Assembly: GCA_031256375.1 (NCBI GenBank) | Contig: JAIRQX010000009.1 | Coordinates: forward strand, 1-32,139 | Direction of reading: 5' to 3' | Length of the DNA: 32,139 nucleotides | DNA from: Deferribacteraceae bacterium | GTDB taxonomy: Bacteria; Chrysiogenota; Deferribacteres; Deferribacterales; JAISNW01 | In this document: one piece after another, positions 25,105-32,139 of the stretch | Layout: each line of letters starts with the position of its first letter | How positions within the stretch are numbered: the stretch's first letter is position 1 | Program-made: the position numbers and the translations under genes | The notes under the pieces: generated by a model | The model's database searches: none | The model's input: only the letters and a program-made list of their open reading frames with translations | Told to the model about the DNA's origin: nothing

Positions 25105-28100
25105 CTATTCTCCCTTATTGTTTATTATGTCGCCGATAATCTCCTCGGCGCTTTCAAATTCCGTCATAAGTATATAATCGGAAATCCGCTCTAACTGTTC
25201 TTTGATTTTTGAATCCAGCGGTTTTTTGTTAAGCTCGTCCAGCGCGTGGTCTATATCCGCGGTTTTTTGCAGTTTAAGCGCCGCGGCAAGTTCATTAAAA
25301 AGAGGAAGGTAAACGGAAGCGCCCTGTTTAACATCTGCGCCTTGAATAACAGAAACGGAAACAGGGTCAGCCCCGCTTTTTTTTGCCCCTTCTGAAACTC
25401 CCTCCTGCGCCCTTTTCTCTTTGCGTATCCATCGGGTCAGGATGTTATCCAATTTGGTTATATCTATAGGTTTAGCCAGAAAGTCATTAAACCCATTCTC
25501 AATAAACATTTCCCGCACTCCGGATACAGCGTTGGCTGTGAGGGCAATGATAGGAACGGTCTTGAAACGGTCGTCCTCCAGCGCGCGTATCGCCGCCGCC
25601 GTCTGAACGCCGTCCATCTCCGGCATCATGTGGTCCATAAATATAATATCATAGTCGTTTACTTTCACCAGATCTATGGATTCCTTCCCGCTCAGGCAAC
25701 TGTCCACCTTTATGTGATATGGGGTTATGAGACCTTCGGCTACCTTCAGATTGGTAAGGATATCATCTACAACAAGGACCCGGGCGTTACTGAAGTTATA
25801 GCGAACTGTCCCGGTATCCGCCGGGGTTTCAAAAAAATCCGATTTGTCCGTTTTACCGTTTAGAATGTTGGCTATAGATAATGATTGCGTCGGAACTGAC
25901 AAAAAACGTACATTTTGGATGTATAATTCCTTTCCCCATTCCACAAGTAAACCAATAAGCGGTTTTTTGCCGCCGGGGAAATGCGTTTCAGGACGGTTCA
26001 TTACAGGCTCAATAGTATCATAGCGATCATAACCGGTAAACACGTAGAACCATTCCTCTTCGAACAGAGTTTTAACAAAAGCGTTAAAATTTTCAGTCAC
26101 GGTATATGGGACTTTCATATTCTCCAGCGACCAGCTTATTGACTGGAGATATACGGAGCGCCGCTCATAAATTAAAACTTTTTTCCGCTCCGGTTTATCC
26201 ACTGAAGCGAACGGTTTTTCATCGTGAATACCCTGAGGGATAATAACCGAAAAGGTACTGCCTTTACCATATTCGCTCCGGAAGGAGATATCTCCGCCCA
26301 TTGCATTACAAAGCCGTTTTGTGATCGCAAGACCCAAACCAGTACCCTCAATCCCTCTGTGTTTCTTTATGTCTAACTGAATAAACTCTCCAAAAAGTTT
26401 TGCCTGATCCTCCGGTTTTATGCCGTAACCTGTATCCTCCACGGATATATTCAGCCACACGCGCCCCTTTTCCCGTTTCTCCTCTTTAATGGAAAGTCCT
26501 ATGTGACCTTGTTTTGTGTACTTTACCGCATTGGAAAGAATGTTGAGAAGTATCTGACGCAAACGCACCTCGTCTCCTATCAGACCGCTGGGGGTGTTTG
26601 CTTCTATGTTTGTGAACATACATACCGGCTTATCCATTAACCTCATTCTGATTATGCTTATAGCATCGCTGACAAGGGATGCCAGAAGGTATTTTCCCGT
26701 GATAATATCCAGTTTACCCGCCTCAATTTTGGAAAAATCCAGCAGATCGTTGATGATGGCGATAAGATTTGTCGCCGCCTGTTTAATGTCACCGGCATAA
26801 CCCCGCATTTCTTCTGACAGCCCTCCGCGAAGCATCAGTTCCGCCATACCGGTTATCGCGTTCATGGGGGTGCGTATCTCATGGCTCATACTGGCAAGAA
26901 AGTTACTCTTAGACAGGTTCGCTGTCTCCGCCGCCTCTTTTAGTTCGTAGAGCCTCCGGTTCTGAAGCCTTATCTCGTCAACTATGCTGAACACATACTC
27001 CCCTGTTTTCTCAACATTGTTCTGATAAACAACAAGCATTTTCTCTATATCCTCTTTGGATACATTTGACTGATTTATCATCGCTTCCATGCTTTTCATA
27101 ATGAACTCATAGTTTTCTATGCCGGTCTTGCCGGATGCCGCGTCAACGCTTCCTTTGAGATAAGAGATAGTGATATTCAGAAGTTCGCTGCGGTTTATAA
27201 TATCAAATACAAGCGATTTAAACTTACTGTTTGTGTAGTGAAAAAGCCTCTTGGTTTTGTAAGGATCAGCTACGCCTTCATCTAACGGCTTGCCAAAAAA
27301 TACTGCCGTCAGCGTTTGGTTATGATGGATAAACAGTTCCTCACCGTAAGTGTTAAAACCGATCATAGGATACTTGCTGAATACACTGTTAAATGCGTCC
27401 AGCTTATCTAGCTCTTTAAGTTCAAGGTAACGCAGGACGCAGTTAAAAAGAAGGCATCCCTGTATGCTGGGGAGGAATTGTTCCGCGGCTTCAAGACTTT
27501 TCTCAGCGTGCGAAATAATATCACCCTGATTGAGAAGATGTACTCTTGCGCCCGCCTCAATAGAACAGTAAAATTGAAGCCCGGCGCCGTCTATCACCGC
27601 GTTGGGGCTGCGAACATATACACTGTTGCCGATCTTTAACCCTAACGGATGTTTGGCAAACATCTCCGCATTCAGTTTGGTTATATCATCAACGCCAATC
27701 TGTTTTGCGTAAAATATTGCAGCGGGTTCCCCGTCTATCTCCCAAGCTATCCTCCTAATAGTTTCCACGCGGGTAATAATAAAAGAGGTTTCAGTGGGAA
27801 TGTAGTGTACATAGTGGCTAAAGAAGAATGGTATCTTCATCTTGAGGATCACCGCGGCAAGCGCGTCGCCTGAAATATTTTCGCCGGAACAGATTAATGT
27901 TTTTTTAAATTCAAGCCTGTCAGCCGCAGCCCCTCCGACAAAAGCCATGTTAAGTTCCTGTTCCAGAGAGAACTCTTTTATTATAAGCTCTCCCAGACAG
28001 AGGCCGTCAAAAAATATAAGCCCAAGATATTCGTCCGGGTTGATATTTTCACCCGCGGTTTTATCTTTCAGCTCGGATATGGCTGCCCTTGCGGCTTTAA

Positions 28101-28395
28101 CCGGATTGGTCTTAACCCCTTCCTGAAATGATACATACACATCCGCTACTTCGTCTGAGGAGAGAGACATTGCCGTTATACCCGTTTCAAGCGCGCCTTG
28201 CGCAGACCATCCGCCAATCATTGACGCGCCGATACATTTTGCCTCAGGAAAGGCTTTTGTGAAAGACTTCTGTATTTCATCCGTCTCAAATTCAGGGGAG
28301 AAGAAATATAGAACGATCTTGATATCAGGCTGGTTTAACTCACTGATTATCTCATTTACAGTGTATCTTTGACAGGTTGCAACCTTTATTGCCAT
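25105..28395 (-). CDS. FIST-domain hybrid histidine kinase
   Basis: The 1096-residue protein has no signal peptide or transmembrane helix, so it is a cytoplasmic sensor. FIST N (about 25-220, CIGASMIGGWSAQGA, YLGLIFFDGLCLGE, MAFVGGAAADRLEFKK) and FIST C (about 225-365, HPLGLKIGNSVYVRSPNAVI, MIGFNTYGEELFIHHNQTL) are followed by a helical linker (about 420-490), HisKA with His505 (SHEIRTPMN), HATPase_c (DTGYGI, GTGLGLAITKRL), a receiver-like block without an evident phospho-Asp (about 738-848), and a REC with Asp921 (FMDHMMPEMDG). The tail (1020-1096) has no HPt-type His, unlike its paralog. FIST domains are proposed to sense small molecules such as amino acids. AAGGA precedes ATG 28395; it is the first gene of the operon. 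Confidence 0.93.
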   Translation of the reverse strand: MAIKVATCQRYTVNEIISELNQPDIKIVLYFFSPEFETDEIQKSFTKAFPEAKCIGASMIGGWSAQGALETGITAMSLSSDEVADVYVSFQEGVKTNPVKAARAAISELKDKTAGENINPDEYLGLIFFDGLCLGELIIKEFSLEQELNMAFVGGAAADRLEFKKTLICSGENISGDALAAVILKMKIPFFFSHYVHYIPTETSFIITRVETIRRIAWEIDGEPAAIFYAKQIGVDDITKLNAEMFAKHPLGLKIGNSVYVRSPNAVIDGAGLQFYCSIEAGARVHLLNQGDIISHAEKSLEAAEQFLPSIQGCLLFNCVLRYLELKELDKLDAFNSVFSKYPMIGFNTYGEELFIHHNQTLTAVFFGKPLDEGVADPYKTKRLFHYTNSKFKSLVFDIINRSELLNITISYLKGSVDAASGKTGIENYEFIMKSMEAMINQSNVSKEDIEKMLVVYQNNVEKTGEYVFSIVDEIRLQNRRLYELKEAAETANLSKSNFLASMSHEIRTPMNAITGMAELMLRGGLSEEMRGYAGDIKQAATNLIAIINDLLDFSKIEAGKLDIITGKYLLASLVSDAISIIRMRLMDKPVCMFTNIEANTPSGLIGDEVRLRQILLNILSNAVKYTKQGHIGLSIKEEKREKGRVWLNISVEDTGYGIKPEDQAKLFGEFIQLDIKKHRGIEGTGLGLAITKRLCNAMGGDISFRSEYGKGSTFSVIIPQGIHDEKPFASVDKPERKKVLIYERRSVYLQSISWSLENMKVPYTVTENFNAFVKTLFEEEWFYVFTGYDRYDTIEPVMNRPETHFPGGKKPLIGLLVEWGKELYIQNVRFLSVPTQSLSIANILNGKTDKSDFFETPADTGTVRYNFSNARVLVVDDILTNLKVAEGLITPYHIKVDSCLSGKESIDLVKVNDYDIIFMDHMMPEMDGVQTAAAIRALEDDRFKTVPIIALTANAVSGVREMFIENGFNDFLAKPIDITKLDNILTRWIRKEKRAQEGVSEGAKKSGADPVSVSVIQGADVKQGASVYLPLFNELAAALKLQKTADIDHALDELNKKPLDSKIKEQLERISDYILMTEFESAEEIIGDIINNKGE

Positions 28396-28508
28396 ACAGA
28401 GTTCCTTTTTTTTATTATCTATGAAAATTTATTAAATAATGCTACAGTATGATATATTTTATAATACCATATTACAATCCTGATTTGGTATAAAAAAGAG
28501 GCTTGGTG
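28396..28508. promoter_or_regulatory. Divergent promoter region between FIST-kinase operon and InlB/GLUG gene
   Basis: This very A/T-rich 113-base gap separates two divergent genes. On the minus strand TTGTAA (28472-28477) and TATCAT (28449-28454) are 17 bases apart and fit a promoter for the FIST operon. On the plus strand a perfect TATAAT (28460-28465) lies about 44 bases before ATG 28509 but has no good -35. The two candidates overlap, so mutual interference is possible. Confidence 0.4.
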
Positions 28509-30356
28509 ATGAAAAAACTGATATATTCAATGTTTTTGGGTATAATTGTTTTATTGCTTTCCGCCTGCTCTTTTATGGTTGGAGAAGGGAAGACGGTTAC
28601 GTTCTATGACGGAAATCACCTTGTCCTTGAGCTTAGAGAAACGGTCAGTAGCGGAACGCAGATTACCCTGCCCGATATATCAAAAACCGGATATGAATTT
28701 GACGGTTGGCTGCAAAACGGTATGGGAACACCTTTAAAGGGGCAGTTTACCGTTACGGATGATACAATTTTCCGCGCCAAATGGACGCCTCTTAAATGCA
28801 AGCTTAAATTTTTTGAAGACAACGGGGATATTATTGATGAACTGACTCAGATACGCGATTACAATGAGGTATTTACTCTACCGGAAAGATTAAAAAAAGA
28901 TATGAATTTTGACGGCTGGCTGTTAAACAATACAGGAGCACCTATAAAAGGGTCGTTTACTGTTAAGGGTGAAACCGAATTTTACGCCAAATGGTCAGAT
29001 ATTGAGTACACTGTAACTTTTTATGATAGAGGACAGATTGTTGATAAGCTGACAGTTTATAATAATACACAGATTACCCTGCCGGATAGGGAGAGAGCGG
29101 ATTACTATTTTAACGGCTGGCTGTTGAACAATACAGTTGAACCTTTGAAAGGGGAATACGTTGTTAATGATAATACTACTTTTTACGCTCAATGGTCAGG
29201 GTACTGCGATATAAGATTTTTTGATGACGCAAAACAACTTTTAAGCGCTTTAACCCTAAGAGTTCCGAACGGAACAATAATTGATTTACCTGACAGTTCA
29301 GAAACGGGTTTTGATTGTGACTGGCAGATAAAAGGTGAGGGAAAATTTTTATACGGCAAGTATACGGTTAACGGCAGCGTAGATTTTTACGCGGCAAGTG
29401 TGATTGCTATCACTAACTTTACCGGACTTGACAATATCAGAAATAATCTTTCGGGAAATTACAGATTAACGGCTGATATTTCAGCGCCCGCGGGAAATTG
29501 GGTTCCGTTAGGTTCACCCGGCGCGTATTTTAAAGGGAAATTAAACGGCGACGGACATGTAATAAGAAACTTAAGAGTTACCGGCGCGGCAATGTATTCA
29601 GGTTTGTTCGGTTATATTGATAACGCTACGGTAATAAACCTTGGTCTGGAAAACGCTGATATTAACGGCGTGCAATACGCCGGAGGTATAGCGGGATATG
29701 TAAATAACGGCACAATAACAAACTGTTACAGCGCGGGTAATCTTTCTTCCGTTTCAGTATCTTCTGATTCCTACGCTGGCGGTATAGCGGGATATGTAAA
29801 CAACGGCACAGTAACAAACTGTTACAGCACAGTCAATATTACTTCTTCTGCAGGTTCCGCAAGCTATGCTTACGCAGGCGGTATAGCGGGGGCGATATCA
29901 GCGGCTGAATTTCCATATCGTTCTGTAAGCGAAATAACCAACTGTTACAGCACAGGAAATATTACTTCAACTTCCTCAGTTACTAACAATAATTACGCAG
30001 GCGGTATAGTAGGGAAAGTAGTATATAGGGAAACGGTAAAAAACTGTGTAGCTATAAATCCACCAATAATCACTTCAAATTATGGGCGCATAGTAGGTCA
30101 TACCGTCTTTGTACCTGAAATATCTAATAATTTTGCGTTAAACACTATGCCGGTTCCGCCAAAGTCAAATGAGTTTTGGTATAAAGTTACGGTTAAAACA
30201 GATGCACAGTTAAAGACATTTAACACATACTCCGCCCCCATAAACGGTGACGGTTTGGGCGGGCTTGGCTGGAGTTTCGGCAATAACGACAACAGTCCGT
30301 GGAAGATGCCCGCCGCGGGCGGATACCCGATTCTATATTGGCAGACGGAGCCATGA
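28509..30356 (+). CDS. Surface lipoprotein with InlB B-repeats and GLUG repeats
   Basis: I start at ATG 28509 (GAGG 7 bases upstream) rather than TTG 28503. The 615-residue product has a lipoprotein signal (MKKLIYSMFLGIIVLLLSAC). Residues about 28-295 are four Listeria-Bacteroides/InlB B-type repeats of about 65 residues, each with a VTFYD-like first strand, an FDGWL motif and a final FYAKW-like strand; the fourth is diverged. A GLUG/right-handed beta-helix region follows (about 300-530, YAGGIAGYVNNGTITNCYS repeated four times), then a short unrecognised C-terminal part (WKMPAAGGYPILYWQ). Such architectures are typical of cell-surface adhesins or scaffolds. The downstream beta-barrel gene starts 8 bases after the stop. 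Confidence 0.9.
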   Translation: MKKLIYSMFLGIIVLLLSACSFMVGEGKTVTFYDGNHLVLELRETVSSGTQITLPDISKTGYEFDGWLQNGMGTPLKGQFTVTDDTIFRAKWTPLKCKLKFFEDNGDIIDELTQIRDYNEVFTLPERLKKDMNFDGWLLNNTGAPIKGSFTVKGETEFYAKWSDIEYTVTFYDRGQIVDKLTVYNNTQITLPDRERADYYFNGWLLNNTVEPLKGEYVVNDNTTFYAQWSGYCDIRFFDDAKQLLSALTLRVPNGTIIDLPDSSETGFDCDWQIKGEGKFLYGKYTVNGSVDFYAASVIAITNFTGLDNIRNNLSGNYRLTADISAPAGNWVPLGSPGAYFKGKLNGDGHVIRNLRVTGAAMYSGLFGYIDNATVINLGLENADINGVQYAGGIAGYVNNGTITNCYSAGNLSSVSVSSDSYAGGIAGYVNNGTVTNCYSTVNITSSAGSASYAYAGGIAGAISAAEFPYRSVSEITNCYSTGNITSTSSVTNNNYAGGIVGKVVYRETVKNCVAINPPIITSNYGRIVGHTVFVPEISNNFALNTMPVPPKSNEFWYKVTVKTDAQLKTFNTYSAPINGDGLGGLGWSFGNNDNSPWKMPAAGGYPILYWQTEP

Positions 30357-30364
30357 GATAGGCA

Positions 30365-31924
30365 ATGGAATATATAAAGAAGCTGTTTTTATTTATGACG
30401 GTTGTAATCTTCTTTACTCAGACCGCTGTGGCGCAGGATGGTATAGCGCAGAGGGTTACGGGGTACGGCAAAACAAGGCGGGAAGCGTTAAAGGACGCTT
30501 ACGCTTATGCGGTGCAGTCGGTTGTGGGCGCTTTTATATCCGCGGATGTTTATATAGCAAACGGTGAACTGATTGATGATAAAATTATTTCACACTCGGA
30601 AGGGTATATAGAACGGTACAGTGTAATTTCGGACTATGACGGGGAAAGTATCACAATAGAAGCTGTGATACGGACAAAAACCCTTAACGATGAACTTGTT
30701 TTGTACACAAAAACAAAGACGGATGAAACAGGAAAAGTAATCAAAACAGAATTTGACGGCACATCTATACTTGCTAAATTTGACAGCCAAGCCAGCAGAT
30801 TGAAGAGCGGAATAGAGCTTCTGGAAAAAAAAGGGGAAGAATATTTTAACGAACTTCTGATGACGCGTAATTATCTTATGATAGACAGCGGGCATAGGAA
30901 ACCTTATGATAATCTTGATCTTTATCAATTTGATATAACGACCAACCCAAGCATTAATAAGATACGATACGCGTCTGTTATCGGGAAGTTCGGCAGATTA
31001 TTCGCCGAAGTGGGCGCTGACATTCAGGAATGGGATAAAACAAAACGCCTTCCATCGGATACCGTAGTTCTGATGATTGATAATTCATCAAAATCTTATA
31101 CTTTTGACAAAGAGATGTTTAAAGGGGTACATGAACTGTTTTATAAATTCCGGGCATTAAATAATATCAAGGCTGCCAAAATTAATTTTAAAACGGAAGA
31201 CGGAACAATTGTACACAGTGAAAATTATAAAGTAGCCGGTACATATTTCACAGAAATTGATTCAATGTATCCGAATTCTTTTATTATAGCTAATGTTACT
31301 ACAGACACCGCCTCTACGGTTACAGTCAAGGTAACGCGAAATGTTTTGGAGCAAATGAAAATTTTGGTGTTGGACTACCCTGATAAAGAGTTAAACAAAC
31401 AGATTCAGGACACAAAAGACAGGATAGTCTATGAAACCAAATTCAGCAAATACGGTTATAACTTTTTTTCGGTTAAAGTAGGGCTTGTGTCTGTGGTTGA
31501 TCAGCGGGACGTGGACAGGGCATCGGGAGGCGGTCTGGAGTTCAGCAAATACTACAATGATTTCCCATACATCGGCGTTGGGGTGGAATTTTCCAAAAAT
31601 GAGAATTCAAACAGCAATAATACATATAAAAGACGGAAAGATAATATCAAAGTAACCGATCTCTGTCTGAAAGGGATTGCTAGATATCCGGTAAATCCGT
31701 TTGAAGCGTATGCCGCCGCAGGCGTTTCTTATATAATGATTGATGTACAGATAGGCGATAATCAGTATGAAAACTCGTTTTTCAACGCCAATGTTGAAAC
31801 AGGGATTAATGTATTTTTCCGGAAATCTATGTTCGCGGGATTAAAGTATAAATACTACCAGCCTTTTACCGATAAATACTCATTTATGGATAAGATTGAG
31901 GGTTATGTGGGGATGGGATTCTGA
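30365..31924 (+). CDS. Secreted LPP20/FlgT-like N-domain protein with C-terminal outer-membrane barrel
   Basis: The 519-residue protein has a signal peptide (MEYIKKLFLFMTVVIFFTQT, cleavage near AVAQ/DG). Residues about 24-115 resemble the LPP20/FlgT-N type (RVTGYGKTRREALKDAYAYA, VQSVVGAFISADVYI, HSEGYIERYSVISDYD). A middle segment (about 115-350) is mixed helix/strand with no family I know. The last about 150 residues alternate short amphipathic strands and end in YVGMGF, the terminal Phe expected of BAM-inserted OMPs, so an 8-strand barrel is likely. Coupling a periplasmic domain at the N-terminus to a barrel at the C-terminus is unusual. It is translated just after the InlB/GLUG lipoprotein, so the two may act together at the cell surface. 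The Shine-Dalgarno is weak. Confidence 0.75.
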   Translation: MEYIKKLFLFMTVVIFFTQTAVAQDGIAQRVTGYGKTRREALKDAYAYAVQSVVGAFISADVYIANGELIDDKIISHSEGYIERYSVISDYDGESITIEAVIRTKTLNDELVLYTKTKTDETGKVIKTEFDGTSILAKFDSQASRLKSGIELLEKKGEEYFNELLMTRNYLMIDSGHRKPYDNLDLYQFDITTNPSINKIRYASVIGKFGRLFAEVGADIQEWDKTKRLPSDTVVLMIDNSSKSYTFDKEMFKGVHELFYKFRALNNIKAAKINFKTEDGTIVHSENYKVAGTYFTEIDSMYPNSFIIANVTTDTASTVTVKVTRNVLEQMKILVLDYPDKELNKQIQDTKDRIVYETKFSKYGYNFFSVKVGLVSVVDQRDVDRASGGGLEFSKYYNDFPYIGVGVEFSKNENSNSNNTYKRRKDNIKVTDLCLKGIARYPVNPFEAYAAAGVSYIMIDVQIGDNQYENSFFNANVETGINVFFRKSMFAGLKYKYYQPFTDKYSFMDKIEGYVGMGF

Positions 31925-31928
31925 TTAC

Positions 31929-31939
31929 TATAGCAGTTC
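31929..31939. repeat. Partial terminal repeat of the MITE/REP-like family
   Basis: TATAGCAGTTC, the first 11 bases of the palindromic element at 4259 and 19324, occurs 5 bases after the barrel gene stop without a matching right end in the window. Confidence 0.5.
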
Positions 31940-32054
31940 TTATGTGCCCTTTTGTCAAGCATAAAATATCTAAAATGTTCATTTTCTCCATTAATCGTTT
32001 ATTCCTTACGAGTGCACACCCCACGCCCGTTTCTTATGAGTCCTTTTGTCAAGC
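31937..32054. repeat. Direct-repeat pair in the 3' flanking DNA
   Basis: Bases 31937-31960 and 32031-32054 share 22 of 24 positions (TTCTTATG, then CCTTTTGTCAAGC-like sequence). Bases 32023-32040 (ACGCCCGTTTCTTATGAG) are the exact reverse complement of 6278-6295. No gene is visible from 31925 to the window end. Confidence 0.65.
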
Positions 32055-32139
32055 GCTAAATGCTTTATTTTCATAAATAATCAACATATTTGTGTTTTTT
32101 CTTTGCTCACTTCAGGCAACAATTCACCATCTCGCGTAG

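Overview
The window looks like chromosomal DNA of a Gram-negative (diderm), probably flagellated bacterium. It carries at least four lipoprotein signals, an outer-membrane beta-barrel C-terminus ending in Phe, a MotA/MotB stator pair with a CPxCP-type MotB N-terminus, and FeoAB iron uptake. InlB-type B-repeats, GLUG repeats and multi-domain hybrid histidine kinases would fit a host- or biofilm-associated anaerobe or microaerophile. The MotB type and the argS-SPOR-tsaB-rimI-metK-ahcY order would be compatible with a Deferribacterota-like lineage, but I cannot fix the taxon from sequence alone. No rRNA, tRNA, CRISPR array, transposase or phage gene is visible.

Layout. (1) 1-4215, + strand: three tandem paralogous envelope proteins, each an LPP20-like domain joined by a Pro-rich linker to an FGE-sulfatase (SUMF1-type) domain; the first is cut by the window edge. 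(2) 4216-4425: intergenic palindromic repeat copy 1. (3) 4426-6088, +: two secreted proteins, one unrecognised and one LprI-like with a C-terminal XAC2610-like domain. (4) 6403-8633, +: feoA-feoB behind a near-consensus promoter. (5) 8638-10150, -: motA-motB, tail to tail with feoB. (6) 10371-19298, -: a long housekeeping run in the order argS, SPOR protein, GHL13/PgaB-like glycosidase, tsaB, rimI, metK, ahcY, comFB-like, cysteine desulfurase, small conserved ORF, ending in an intrinsic terminator near 10250-10298. (7) 19324-19460: palindromic repeat copy 2. (8) 19467-28395, -: a four-gene signalling operon, FIST-domain hybrid kinase, BMP/PnrA-like lipoprotein, second BMP lipoprotein, dCache hybrid kinase. 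(9) 28509-31924, +: an InlB-repeat/GLUG surface lipoprotein followed by a secreted protein that ends in a predicted outer-membrane barrel. (10) 31925-32139: non-coding DNA with repeat fragments.

How the genes work together. metK and ahcY form the SAM-to-homocysteine part of the methyl cycle. tsaB (t6A tRNA modification) and rimI (protein N-acetylation) are a classic pair. The kinase/BMP operon is the most system-like part of the window: two paralogous sensor kinases flank two paralogous substrate-binding lipoproteins, no ABC permease or ATPase is present, and only one kinase carries an HPt domain. The best single sequence oddity is a run of ten G in the coding strand of the GHL13-like glycosidase gene, where gain or loss of one base leads quickly to a stop codon; this suggests a phase-variable gene.
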